This document shows positions 10,796 through 22,400 of a DNA stretch of 64,000 nucleotides, one piece after another. Position 1 is the stretch's first letter. Each line of letters opens with the position of its first letter. The position numbers were made by a program, and so were the translations under genes. Under the pieces are notes generated by a model. The model was not told where the DNA came from, made no database searches, and saw only the letters and a program-made list of their open reading frames with translations. The stretch spans positions 1 through 64,000 of the forward strand of contig JACTVC010000029.1 in the NCBI GenBank assembly GCA_018417955.1, given 5' to 3'. This stretch comes from Laccaria trichodermophora (taxonomy: Eukaryota > Basidiomycota > Agaricomycetes > Agaricales > Hydnangiaceae).

Positions 10796-11127
10796 CTGAC
10801 ATATCACGTGAAAAGCGTTTGCATTCGCAAATTTTCATGTTTGGTTCCTCGCGGCGCAAATCAACGATTCGCCAGACAACACTCCGCAAACCATACCAGC
10901 GTTAGTTTTGATCTTCGCAACGCAAAACGTCGAATCGCGAAACATCCCAAACTGTACGGCGCCAACTATTTATTCTCAACTTCGCATCAAGAAAACACAG
11001 CACACAATTAACTAGGTAAGCCGTTTTTGTCTTCTCTGACTACCCTTCTTCCTTCCACCGCTATTATTTTCTGGTAGTCAATTTCCAAAAACGACTGATA
11101 TCGTAATTTCCTTCTATAGAAGTTCAA

Positions 11128-12094
11128 ATGTTCGACACATATATGGATGCGTTAAGCATGGAAATTTTGACACAAATCTTGGAAACAACGCCATTCACTG
11201 ATATACGATCATTCGCGCATACAAATCGGTATAATAAAACACGAACGGCACTCTACCACAAACATACTCTTATGCGGGAGATTGCCAAAAGAGGAGTTTG
11301 TCCCATACGGCTTATCGAAATCATGAAATCAACTGGCTCCGTAATAACCGGCTCAATCCCTCTACTCTTGATGTTACCCCAAGTATCGTCGTTGCCGCAC
11401 GATCACATTTCCATGATGGTTGGCTCTGACGCACGGGACAATCTACTAAATCTCTTACGAGAACGTTGTGATTTCAACGTCACTTGAGTCGAACGCAGAC
11501 CGATGTGGGACAACATCAGAGACCCAAACCTGACAGAAGGAATTTTTACCCTCACAAAAGCAACTTTCACAATAAATATCACGGTTTCTCGGACCAATCA
11601 TCCAATCCAACCCATGTTCGAAAATGATCTCACCCTTGACATGAACTATGTCACGCCATATGGTTTAACAAGTGCATATCCTTTACTCACTGTTTCGCGA
11701 CGATCTTTCCTCAATCTGCACAAATTCCCATACAACCTCCCTTTATCGCATTTGCTTTACGAGAACGCGGGTTTCCGTATCGCCAAAGCAATTTGGATTT
11801 GGAAGGATTTTGAGGATCACGAATGCGGCAACAATGGCAGTTGTCCTTTCACGGTGCGATCCATCACCGATAAAGACGTCATGACGGTGTTATGGGACAA
11901 GAAACCTGTTCACGAATGTCGTCCAAAAGGTATTGATGGCATGATGATTTGGAAATTGAGAGGATCCATACACTGCATTGATGGACAAATGCGCAGTGCA
12001 GCATTCACTGTTACTCGAGATGGACGTTTGTTAGGTGCGTAATTTATGGGCACAGAAAACTGCAATGCTAACATACATCGCAGTTGGCAGCTAA
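11128..12094 (+). pseudogene. F-box-like basidiomycete family protein with an in-frame TGA
   Basis: A single frame from ATG 11128 runs to a 49-nt intron (12035-12083) and stops at 12092-12094. It is broken once, by TGA at 11485-11487 (FNVT-stop-VERRP). The start, DALSMEILTQILETTPFTDI, is an F-box-like helix pair. The following IEIMKSTGSVITGSIPLLLM and the later NYVTPYGLTSAYPLLT match a family I recall in mushrooms with an N-terminal F-box-like part and an unknown C-terminal domain. The protein would be 305 residues if read through. Apart from the stop there is no frameshift, so decay is recent, or the stop is a sequencing or allelic difference. Confidence 0.5.
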
Positions 12095-12213
12095 TACAAG
12101 CCATGTACTTCTTACGACGAATGATGCACATCGTCGAAGATGTTGATTAATTATTGACGTGTAAGAATCTACGTTCAGCAATAGCTCTATTCAATAACAG
12201 GAAGTAAGCGACA

Positions 12214-12727
12214 TCAAGCCCAAGAATTGCAGCATACATACTCTTGAAGGAGCTTGTTAACAAAGTCTACGTCGGACAAAGTAAGATTTACCACAAATCG
12301 ATCCCTCGTCGTCTTTATGACCATCAAACTTCCCATAATTCTATCAGAATGAAGGCTTGAAGCGGCCATGTTGTAATCATTGAAACCCCAATCATCGTCC
12401 TCCGTTATCTGACAGACATGAATATAAGGTCGGCATACAGAACAATTCAAAATAGCTCACTTGACGCTCATGCATGAAATAATAAAAATACTCCACAAGA
12501 TTATTATCGCCGTCATAAAGATACCGACTTTGGAGGAAACAATTGCTCGTCATATCGAGGCTATTCCCGAAGTTTGGAATTAAATCTTCAACGTTTACGT
12601 CGTAGATCGAACAGCCATCCTCCAAATGCCTAGAGGCTAGTGTGACAAAGACCGCCACCGGAACTATGATTGGTTTACTGCAGCGATTTCCATAGTAAAT
12701 AACGCTCGGACGCTTAACAAAGATCAA
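12214..12727 (-). CDS. hypothetical two-exon gene, 5' end not found
   Basis: Exon 12727-12461 and exon 12408-12214 are joined by a 52-nt intron (GTGAGC..GTCTGTCAG), giving ..YYFMHERQ|ITEDDDWGFNDYN.. and ending LQEYVCCNSWA. The open frame continues upstream to about 12770 (LVFKLTCLIFVKRPS) without an ATG, so at least one 5' exon is missing from the model. Family not recognised. The following 12770-13460 contains no gene I can support. Confidence 0.4.
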
Positions 12728-13469
12728 ACACGTTAACTTGAAAACAAGATGACTAACGAATCAAAAACAAACGTGAGCTTGATCACTTGACCGATTTACT
12801 GACCAAGTTACAGCTAATTCGTCCATAGATTGAAAGACCAAATTTAAGAGTGAAGCAAGAGTGAAGCAACAAACGAAAAAATTTCAATCCTACCGAGGTG
12901 TCAACGTCGTTTTTGGTAATTTTTTTTTTTCAATACAATAGAATTCTAAATATAGCACATATATATAACAGTCGCAAAATGATTCATGCCCCTCCATGAA
13001 GACCACAAACCACAGTACAAAGTAAGTCTAATGGCGACATATCTGAGAACCCACCTCTAACTTAACCTGTTTGCAAAAGGCGTTGCAAATATATGAGAAA
13101 GGATGTTCAAGGCAGGAAACATCGATACTTGGACTATAACTCAAACAGAGAACAGCGATATGTAAGACAGCTCCCATTAAGTCGTTGATCAGACGTGACC
13201 ACTTTACAAGGTTATTCCTCGTCTAGAACACCAGACAAATCAAAACGTACACACCACGCTCAAGAAGCATGAAGTGATCATCGCTGCACTCTGCATTTGC
13301 ACTGTGGTACTATTATTTCTTATTATCTCAGTCAATGCCTCAATTAAGTATGAGAACTCTCAAAGAATAGAGCGATGGCAATTTGTCCCAGTGTAACGTC
13401 GTCAAAATATGTAGGGTCCGTTTAACAGCTTTCCGAGACAACCGTTTGCGAGCCGAAGAGACGGCTCTA

Positions 13470-14089
13470 CAGTTGCGGACAAACAAAGTCAACAAATTTA
13501 TTAACCTATTTTTTGGGACTCCAGAAAGCATTGGAATTGTTAGATAACGGTATAAATGACTTCCTATTGATCTCCCTGATCAATTCCAATGAGCAGAATT
13601 CCCAGAAATGACGATATAAGGGTTTTATACCCCAAAAATTTGGCCAGTGCCTGAAAAAATCGCTAAAAATACAAAAAATATGCCAATCAACTCCTTTTTG
13701 CTTCCTCTCTTTGATTCCAATAAAATATTCGGGAAATATTGATGTCTTTTATGGTGGGAATTTCGTTGAAAATGTCACGTGGGCATACCCTTTCTGGTCA
13801 AGGTCTCCCGGAAAAAGACATAATTGGACCCTGGTTCATTTTTTCACGCATCTACTACACCAGGGTTATGAATGCCACAGAATTGATCCAGAGATGGCCG
13901 ATTCGGAAGACTTTTGGGTGCGTTGAAAACGCCCAAAAATTTGGCCAAACCAAAAACGCGTGGGAAAATTAGGGCGACACCTTTTTTGAACAGTTTCGAA
14001 GTCTCTGAAGCTGAATATGAAGTCAGAATTCTGATAAAAATTCTGGTTCTCAAGTTATCAAATTTGATGACTCTGATTGTCCGCAACTG
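13470..14089. mobile_element. Tc1/mariner-like MITE, 620 bp
   Basis: The ends CAGTTGCGGACAA..CA..GTCA.. and their complement (..TTGTCCGCAACTG) form terminal inverted repeats of about 30 bp with a few mismatches. TA dinucleotides at 13468-13469 and 14090-14091 are the target duplication. The CAGT start and TA target are diagnostic of the Tc1/mariner type. No transposase frame is present; the ORFs at 13711 and 13739 read across element-internal sequence. Confidence 0.75.
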
Positions 14090-14136
14090 TAGAATTAAAC
14101 GAATAACATAAGTAGTTGCCGAGACCAAGCAAGTGT

Positions 14137-14182
14137 AAATTTTGAACTGAAAAGTGGACGTCCACTTTTCAGTTCAAAGTTT
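14137..14182. repeat. palindromic repeat, copy 2 of 4
   Basis: TTTGAACTGAAAAGTGGAC and its exact complement meet at 14159/14160; 22 of 23 bases pair on each side. Left flank CAAGCAAGTGTAAA, right flank TTTGTGACTGTTTGCCTCA, as in copy 3. Confidence 0.9.
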
Positions 14183-14237
14183 GTGACTGTTTGCCTCAAA
14201 TCGCGGTCGTTCAAACGTCACTCCACCAAGCAAGTGT

Positions 14238-14283
14238 AAACTTTGAACTGAAAAGTGGACGTCCACTTCTCAGTTCAAAATTT
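14238..14283. repeat. palindromic repeat, copy 3 of 4
   Basis: It repeats copy 2 after 101 bases with its flanks (ACCAAGCAAGTGTAAA on the left, TTTGTGACTGTTTGCCTCAG on the right), so copies 2 and 3 are a direct tandem. One arm has a T to C change (CACTTCTCAG). Confidence 0.9.
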
Positions 14284-14490
14284 GTGACTGTTTGCCTCAG
14301 ATCGCGTGAGTCAAAGCCTTGCCCAGATCCAACTCCCTTTTGAGTTGTGTCATTCACATTTCAAATATACGTTGGCTTATTCAATTTCTTTCTGTTTATT
14401 GCCAAGTCTTCCTTCTGATTGAAACGATCACAAGATTTGAGAATGGCAAGCGGATTTTTATATGGGATAAGACTACAGGACTCGTAATTA

Positions 14491-15369
14491 CTATAGCGCA
14501 GTGCTCGTTTCAATGGAGAAACCGCGAAAGCGGTTCTTGAGTATGAAAATATCCATAGCCGTAAACTCGTTATCTCCGAAGGAGGATACAGTCTTCAAGA
14601 ACGAATCGATCCCGTCATCGGTGCACAAATGAACAGCATGCAAAAAATGCTCGTTAGTACAGCCAAAGGCGATAAATTTGGGTAGAAAGTGCGTCATGGG
14701 AGGAATGCATGTCTCCAAAAAGCGTCTCACTGGAGCGGTTGAATCGTCTTTAGACGACGTGGCGGCGGCGCGTGTTCGGATTGGCAGATAAGAGGGTTTA
14801 AACCCCCTTTTCCGCTCTGTAACGGGAGGGGCGTGGACGGACAACTTTGGGTTCACTTGTAGATTCGCGGCAGGCTTCGCCTGCTGGAATTATTTCGTAT
14901 CAGTCACCATCTTTCACTACGGGCACCTTATACTGACTGTAGATGGCCCGCGGGTGTTCCTCGAAACGTTGACGGGGTCTCTCGCCCCACTTCTGATCTT
15001 TTTCTGCCTGGCACGCAAGTAACGCCATCTGTTATTCGAGAACAATTTCCGCATATACACCCGAGCCACATTCTTGCGCCGGTTGGAGTCCGCATCTGAT
15101 GCGAGAAAAAGGTTCGGATATAGAGACCAGATCTTCGAATACATGGTTTGAATTATGACGAAAAAAGATTGTACGAAAAATATATACCTCTTGTTCACAT
15201 TTCGTCACGTTTTCCCCTTGCCCCATGTACGTCTTCGCATAAACCAGATGTTTTCGAGTCGACGCTCTCAACGCTTCCTGAAGAGAACTATTGTGTTAAA
15301 TACTCAAAAAACGCGAAGTACACTAACTTTCAATCGATTGATGTAATCCTGTGATAAATGTGTACCCAT
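14491..15369 (-). CDS. paralogue of the 4404-5295 gene, 239 aa
   Basis: Four exons: 15369-15328, 15277-15188, 15132-14938, 14883-14491. The introns are 50, 55 and 54 nt, all phase 0 (exons 42, 90, 195, 393). The start MGTHLSQDYINRLK corresponds to the first exon of the paralogue. The second exon is exactly 90 nt in both. Shared blocks are CEQE|IWSLYPNLFL, RRKNVARVYMRKLF and, at the C-terminus, RFLETCIPPMTHFLPKFIAFG with NEHFL and MDIFILKNRFRGF. The middle is basic and disordered (ERKRGFKPSYLPIRTRAAA). The paralogue has one more small exon (30 nt) here. No recognised catalytic motif; probably an expanded accessory family. It appears intact. Confidence 0.7.
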
Positions 15370-18100
15370 CGTTTTTCGAAAATCGGCCGTCTGTATGCTA
15401 ATGTCAGAACAAAGCACATGATTGGTAGCCATTAACCCACCTTAATCGATATTTTGCCTAAGATCGACGCGTAAGAATTCAACGGTGTCAATATAAAAGA
15501 TGAACTTACGAGGCATCGTGCACAACCGAAGATGGGGAATGGAAGAAAAGCAAGACGCGGTTTTTAAGGCGATATGATCTGAACACTGATTGAGTTATGT
15601 TGCGAAAAAGTTTAATTTCGATAAACAGGGTCACGACAGTGTGTTGCCATCTGTCAGTCACCAAGACAGAAGCAGAAACAGTGGCGGACGTGGGATTGAT
15701 TACTGCCAGCGCCTACTACCGAATCAATACAAAGTGAGGAAAAGTTGACCAGGGCAGACGTCATTCTAAGCAGCGTGTTCCGTCGAGGTGCGGCCCCGAA
15801 GTACAACGATGAGATGACATGAGTTAGAGAGTTTCGATTGAACGCGTCATACAATACAAATACAACCGATGCGGCCCTTACCGACGAAGTAATAGCGGTG
15901 TACAACTTGCAGCCCTGACGGCGTCTATGCTAGTGTCGATCAGCATTAGGTTTCCCTATACATTGTTACGACGACCCTGTCTTTTGAAGTGCACCCTTTG
16001 AAACGTCAGAACGAAACTGCGTATTGCGCCATCACTGCACCTTGACTGCACCAAACAAGTGTCAATTTTAAACTGAAAAGTGGACGTCCACTTTTCAGTT
16101 CAAAATTTGTGATTGTTTATCTCGCCTGTGTTTCCCTCGAAGACTCCCTGGTCACTACTAGATATAACGGCACGAAGACTTTGCTGACCCACATGTTGAG
16201 GTGCGTAATTGTGACCACATTCGTGTAGCTTATCAATAATATTCATTGCAAAATCAGATCACCTAGTCGAGAACAGACGTGTAGAGCAATGGGTTACCGC
16301 TTATCAAGTTATAACGTCTCCCTTGGCTGAAGCGCGCCCTTTGCCAAATGTCAACGAGACTAGACGTTACGGAAATTCGTCGTATGGTGCCCCTTGCCCG
16401 TCAATACAAGTTTGACTCGCCTCGACAGGGTACATATGCCACGAAGTCATACTTGACCCACAATACGGTGTGTAATTGTATGAATTTTCACATAGTTTCT
16501 AAAGAAAAAGAATAAACAATGTAGATTCAAATATTCATTCCTTGCTCGAGAAACGCTAAGTGCATTGCGTCACCCTTTTTTTCCTTGTTATGACGACACA
16601 CCCTTTATGAAATGACCTCTACAACTCATTCCATGCCACTACCGACGTCATTGCCACTCTTTTCCGCATGACCGTCACTTGCAGTATCAGAACAGACGGC
16701 ACTTTTACGGTATTTCAGTACCTCGCTTTTTGAATACTGCAATCTGGCTATCGAGCCCCTGCGTAAGCTGCAGGATTCGGAGGAAGAGCATCTCGATACT
16801 ATCATACTGGCCTTCCCTTCACCAACGACATCCTCGACATTGTGCAGCAGATTACATGTACCACGAAGTGTCCACTCCCCCGTCACTATGAGAACTGGTC
16901 GGGATGGATATCAAAAGTACGGCGCTCGAGAACGCCCCATCCGAAAAGATATGCTCCTTCCACAATCAAAGAACTTTACTTTTTTTGCTTTAACAGTTAT
17001 CAAACTCGACCTTCTTTTACAGAAACGGCGAGGTAAGGCAGGATCTTTACAAAGTCTTTCAGCCATTCCCCTTCAATTCGCTGTGCACGATGGCTCGTAA
17101 GTTTACATTCAATTCTAGCATTGTCAAAGTCTTACGCGTCGACCTTACCTTTTTTAAGCAAAAGATCAATAAACCAAACGCGTGCATTGTTCTCACATCG
17201 GCGATATCCGGAAAAGCTGAGTCCACATTTTTTGGAGATTCGAGTATTCAACATGAAAGTTCTTTCTAGGAAGCATTGCGAGAGTGACAACATGGAAACA
17301 CTTGGTTTACGGGAAGACAGATGGCGTTTTAGAAAGCATCGCGAGAGGGACAACTCGGAAACATCTGTCTGGATTATGGGAAGACTCGGACATACATGGC
17401 GCAACGGGAAAACATGTCGAAAAATGAAGAAAGAGGTAAAACATTAGTCGTCCGTATATGACTTTAAGTATTTCGTCTGTATACTACTTTTACTACTTTC
17501 TTAATCTCTACCACATAACGACAAAGACATTAATCGCATTTTAACTCAGAGAGTAGATCACTGTAAAATTAGCTGTAAGTTGGCTACAGATGAAGTTGAC
17601 ATCTGTTTGGTAATGTTTGTCTATAGCTCTCAAAGAATAGTGTGACAAGAAAACGGGTCAGTATAAGAACGATTCCTTACGTAAACTCCAGGACTCGTAA
17701 CTTAGGTAGTTCCTTGATGTTTACAAAGCAATCAGTAGAAGCACCCATCCCGTGTAGGACTACATAGTCACCTGTTCTCGCTATCAGTTTCAGCTGAAAT
17801 AATGGTCATTACAGGACTTATTTTCTTCTTTCCAGTACTACTGAGGCACCAACATAGGACTACATAGTCACTTGTGCTCCCTGTTGACCTTGCTAAAAAA
17901 ATAACTTATAGCTACTTATAGCCTATGGCCCAGGAACAATGGTTGTTATGTGCACGGGGTGTTATAACTTGTATCACTGTTTTGAATTAACTTTCTCATC
18001 AGTACACGTGGCTCAAGGAAACAAGTTTTTAACTTGAGAAAGGTTGGAAAATGGAGTTCAGACTGTATGGCTGCTATAAAAAGCTAGAAGTGCTAATCAT
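15370..18100. other. gene-poor stretch
   Basis: No convincing gene. The best coding-like piece is about 16750-16980 + (IEPLRKLQDSEEEHLDTII..), which has no start or splice support. The fourth palindrome lies at 16063-16108. From 17640 the sequence contains repeated AGGACTACATAGTCAC-type words, probably transposon debris. Confidence 0.4.
16063..16108. repeat. palindromic repeat, copy 4 of 4
   Basis: AACTGAAAAGTGGAC and its complement meet at 16085/16086. The left flank CTGCACCAAACAAGTGTCAA matches the complement of the right flank of copy 1. Confidence 0.9.
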
Positions 18101-18102
18101 AC

Positions 18103-18190
18103 ATGTGCATGTAGCGTAGTGGGAAATATATACATTGACAACCTTCAATTTTACATCAATAGGTCCAGAGTTCGATTCTCAGTGGTTACA
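18103..18190 (+). ncRNA. tRNA-like sequence (SINE-like)
   Basis: GCATGTAGCGTAGTGGGAA resembles an A box, and GGTCCAGAGTTCGATTCTCA contains a perfect B-box core (GTTCGATTC). The spacing of about 60 bases is long for a tRNA unless an intron or variable arm is present; the arms do not pair cleanly. Confidence 0.45.
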
Positions 18191-18432
18191 TTACAATTCT
18201 CAGAAAGAAAAACACAGTGACCGGCACAGCAGTACCTAGCTGGATGACCTCGAAGAAGCTCATCCGATATTTAATTTTAATCTCATTGATAATTTGTATC
18301 AAACTACATAGGACTTTTAGATCCTATGGAACTACAAGCCTACACATCTATGGGACTATATAGATGCCGATAGTCAGACATCTTATTACCAACAACTATC
18401 ATAGAGGGGTACCATGCTATGGCACTTTTACC

Positions 18433-19140
18433 CTACACAAGCCTATATAGGTCCCCATAGCCACTGTGCATTTTCCAGATGAAGTAGCCTTCCATTGCCC
18501 TGAGGTCAACAGTCTTCCATCGGTGGCTAAAAGGGAGGATCTGCCTTGACACGCTCTCAAAAGATTCTACATCCTTCTGGGAGTCAGGCGAACTGCCGAA
18601 CTTAGGAATAAGGGGATCCGGAGTGTAAAGAGAAATAGAGAGAGGAATCTCCCCCGAACGGAGAATCCATTCCCTCACCACCTCGTAGCGTGTTGCCATG
18701 CTGCGGACGGATGCAGGATCACAGATAGAGTCTGGTGTAGGTGTCGGGATGTGAATGCTTGCCCAAAGCCATGGGATTGACAGAGTGATAGATCTCCATG
18801 CGCTACAAACGCGTCCCAGCAAGAGGGGTGCTTCATCAATGCTCATGACGGCGTTATGATGTGTAGGAAGACAATGAATGAAGATCTCCTCCATTATATC
18901 GAGAGGCAGTCGACGAAAAGGAGAGATAAGTGCTCGATGAGCCTCGATCTCCTCACTCAGAGTGCAACGCTGGTCATATAGGGCGCAGATAATCGAGTTC
19001 AACCACTCGATTTCGGCATCCAAGGTGGATAAACGTTCGATTGGTTCTGTTAAAAGGTTCTTGATATCAACGATGTCTGAAGCCGAGAGGCAGTAGTTGG
19101 TGTGGATATAGGGTGCATACGGTGACTTCAAGTTGTCCAT
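18433..19140 (-). pseudogene. F-box/LRR-like gene, copy 1, truncated after the F-box region
   Basis: ATG at 19140 (MDNLKSPYAPYIHTNY). A heptad-like segment (IEWLNSIICALYDQRCTLSEEIEAH) precedes a basidiomycete F-box: SPFRRLPLDIMEEIFIHCLP, then EAPLLLGRVCSAWRSITLS. F-box proteins recruit substrates to SCF ubiquitin ligases. Homology to copies 2 and 3 stops at RWKTVDLRAMEGYF. The last residues (IWKMHSGYGDLYRLV) are foreign, and the LRR-like half found in the other copies is absent. The frame itself is uninterrupted. The truncation point near 18478 marks a deletion or insertion junction. Confidence 0.7.
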
Positions 19141-19499
19141 CTCTTACTGCAGGTTTGAATTTGGATTGAGTACCTGTGTGGGCTGAGAAAGTTTTCTGAA
19201 AAAATTCTATGAGACGGACCAGTTCGGCTTTGAGCCATTTCCAGCGACAAAGTTGTAGGTAGTTTGGAAAGTACAGCAATCCAGATGCCCTTTGGCTTCG
19301 TAAATGAGAAGCAAGAAGGGGAATTACATAATCAGGATACCGCACGATTCAAATGTTGCTCTTTGGTTGCTCTGGTGAACTCAAGTACATTATCGAAAAA
19401 GTGTTTTGCAACTCGTACATTTACAAGGTAAGATATCTGTTCATTTTACGAAAGAGACTGTCGCACTCGAAAAGGGAAACAAGGGGACATCAGGAGGAA

Positions 19500-22400
19500 A
19501 GGACTTGTCTACCTATGTCTACGTAGTTCCAGTACATTGTGTTGTCTTGTAGAGTGGTCCCTACTTAGGTAGCATACAGTAGCCCCACACTCGATCTCAG
19601 TAGTCCCTGGTAGATTCTGCCCAATAGTACATAGTAGTCAGCAGATCAACGTCAATCTCAAATATCTTCAGCTCATTGGCACTACCAGGTGTACATAAGA
19701 GATCATAGAGGAGTCACGTTAACAAACAGATATATAATAAATTCACATGGACTACATATCACGATGAAAGGGAATGCACAATTACTCCTCCATCTCACTG
19801 TCGGTCTCACCAGTACAGCCCTCCAACTCATCCCGTGCACAATCACGAACATCACCAGTCAGGGTTTGCTTGATTTCGATGTTTTGAATGACACCTGCAT
19901 TGTGACTGTACAACAAGTGCCATGTTAGTCAAGACATTCTCATGAAGACAAATGATACTCACCTAGCGCGCTGATACCATTTGCGACAGATCCCATCAAC
20001 GGCGGTGACATTGAGATTACGCCAGTCCTCCAGGTCCTTGCGATATACCTCATGACGGGCCAGGACCTCCTTCTCCCACATCTTTGCTTTCACATATTGA
20101 CCAGAACTCCACTCATTGATGCAGAAATCAATCTGGATACACATCAGCGGAAGGACAGGTCATTAGAATGAAACTTACGATGGTGAGGATGATAGTCAGG
20201 GTGCCGAGGTGAATGGGATTGAACATCTTCTCAAAGATGACACCATGAGAGGTGACATTGTCGAGCCACACAGCCTGCAGTATTTCCGAGATAATTTTGT
20301 TCTGGGCAAAGCCACTAGTTGCCTCAACATCCTATTCAACGAAAAAGATTAGTGACCAGTAACCAAGAAAGAGATGAAGCAGGCCTTGTAATGGAAAGCC
20401 GAGCCCTCCTTCAGTTTCTTATGTAGCACTTGGTTGAAAGTAACTGTGCGAGTGTCCGATCCACGTTTAAACCTGTAAGTGCTGGCCACGAGGGGGCGAA
20501 TAAGGATCAAAGCATGACCACGTATACGTGATCCACGTTTGTGAAGCTATCCAAGTTAAACAATTAGTGTAATCTGAATGAAGAACATATTGAGTCTTGA
20601 CGTACCAAAGGGCTAATGCGATCCATCAACTTGTAATGCTCATCCGCATCCAACCCTGCATTCTTCCATGCTTGATTGGCCCATTTGTGTCATAACATTG
20701 TTCCTGGAAACACATTAGCAGTAGATATCAGTGATTCATACTCGAAGGCGGCTTGCAAGATCAGAGCTTCCACAACGTCTTCATAATCCGACGCCTTGGG
20801 CCTCCTGTGATTGACTTCAGCACCTGCCCGAAATTCAGGAATCTTCAGGGCCAGGGGTTCAATGGTCACGGTGGTGGTTGTCTTGGACTTCTTCGACACC
20901 GGCCTGAGAGGAGAGGGCGATGGGTTGGAACACTTGGATGCAGAAGTAGCAGGAAGACTAGGAGTCCGAGTCACAGAAACATCTACAATGTCAGTGTCAC
21001 TATCCTCCGCTGGAGCGTGCATGTCAGCATCACTATTCTCCACAATCGTTTGTGAAGCGTGATCTCGATTGACAGAGGGAGGCACTGCTTTGAAGGCGTT
21101 GGCTGAAACCCGGGAATGGATATGGCTGCTAGTGGCTTTATCTGTCATTCACTGATTAAAAGCTCAACCTGACATGTAAACGACAACCTACCGAACTTGA
21201 AAAACCAGTGACAGCAGGACCATTATCTTCTTCAGACTCATAATCATTTTCATCGTCGTCATCAGCTAAGACAATCTGATGTTATCAATTGAAACAGGAG
21301 GTTGAATACGACATACACTTGTTTTTGGGGGTGGGTTTCTTCATACATGCAACCTCTTTCTGCAGCTTGGCTAGCTTCTTCAACTTCGCATCTAAATTTT
21401 CTTTTTCTGTGAAAAATCAGAAAGAAAGAATGTTGGCAATGACAAAAGAGACTCGCCTACAGCACTCTTCTTTGCTGATGGCTTAGTAGAGCACTTGCCC
21501 CTTGCTCGTTCTTCAACAACATCTACTTCGCTGCCTTGATCGGAATCAGAACCTTCACTCTCGATTCGCACCATGAAGTGACAGAGATGGTGGTGGTTGG
21601 AGTCTGATGACTGATAGGAAAATTTAGTTAGAAAGATCACGAGACGTTATCCGGTCCGAGGTGAAATGGATGATAAAAATCGACTTAGAAGAGAAAACTA
21701 CCTAACTACCTTCACCTCAGGAAATGGCGCCAAATTTTGCTTGCCTGCACTGCTTCGCGAGTGGGTTCAAATCCTCACAGGGACTTCACTCTCATATCAT
21801 GCAAACCCCTCGATGTCACACCAAGATGGAGTCCTCATTCCAGTCAGACTCTGACAATGGAAATTTATCAGCATCGCCGAGGGGATTTTCACCAGAGAAT
21901 GACATACCAATGGACATCGATGGCGAGGAACCTCCATACACTGGGGCAGATCCCGGCCATGACATGCCCAAAGACAATCCCATACCATCACCTCGACAGT
22001 CTCAACGAGCCTATGTTGAAGATGTTGAAGATGACGAAGCATCTAACCATCCTGCTTTGGCAGGGAAGAACACTGAGGAAGATGTTCGTTGGTATGAGTC
22101 TTTTGCGGGGGCCGGAGCACCTAAAGGACGCCAAGCGAGCAGCTTTGAGAAAAATTTAAAGCAGCAGAGGGACGACAATGAGCCACCTTGGGCGCCGTTC
22201 GAGAGTGCGGACGAGTGGGAGCTCGCCAAGTGGCTGATGGAGTCGGGGGCCAGTCAGAACAAGGTCGACTCCTTTTTAAAGATGAACTCGGTTAGTCGGT
22301 TATGATTTAGGAGAAACGAACATTAATCATATCTACCTTTCAGATCCGCACTGGAGTAAATCCAGCATTCCATAATGGACGTGCACTGCGCAAGCGTATC

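Noticed and set aside
18478..19500. F-box copy 1 and copy 2 as one gene split by the Plavaka element
   Set aside because: Copy 2 has its own N-terminal half at 26427-26988 and copy 1 repeats that same half, so they are separate copies.
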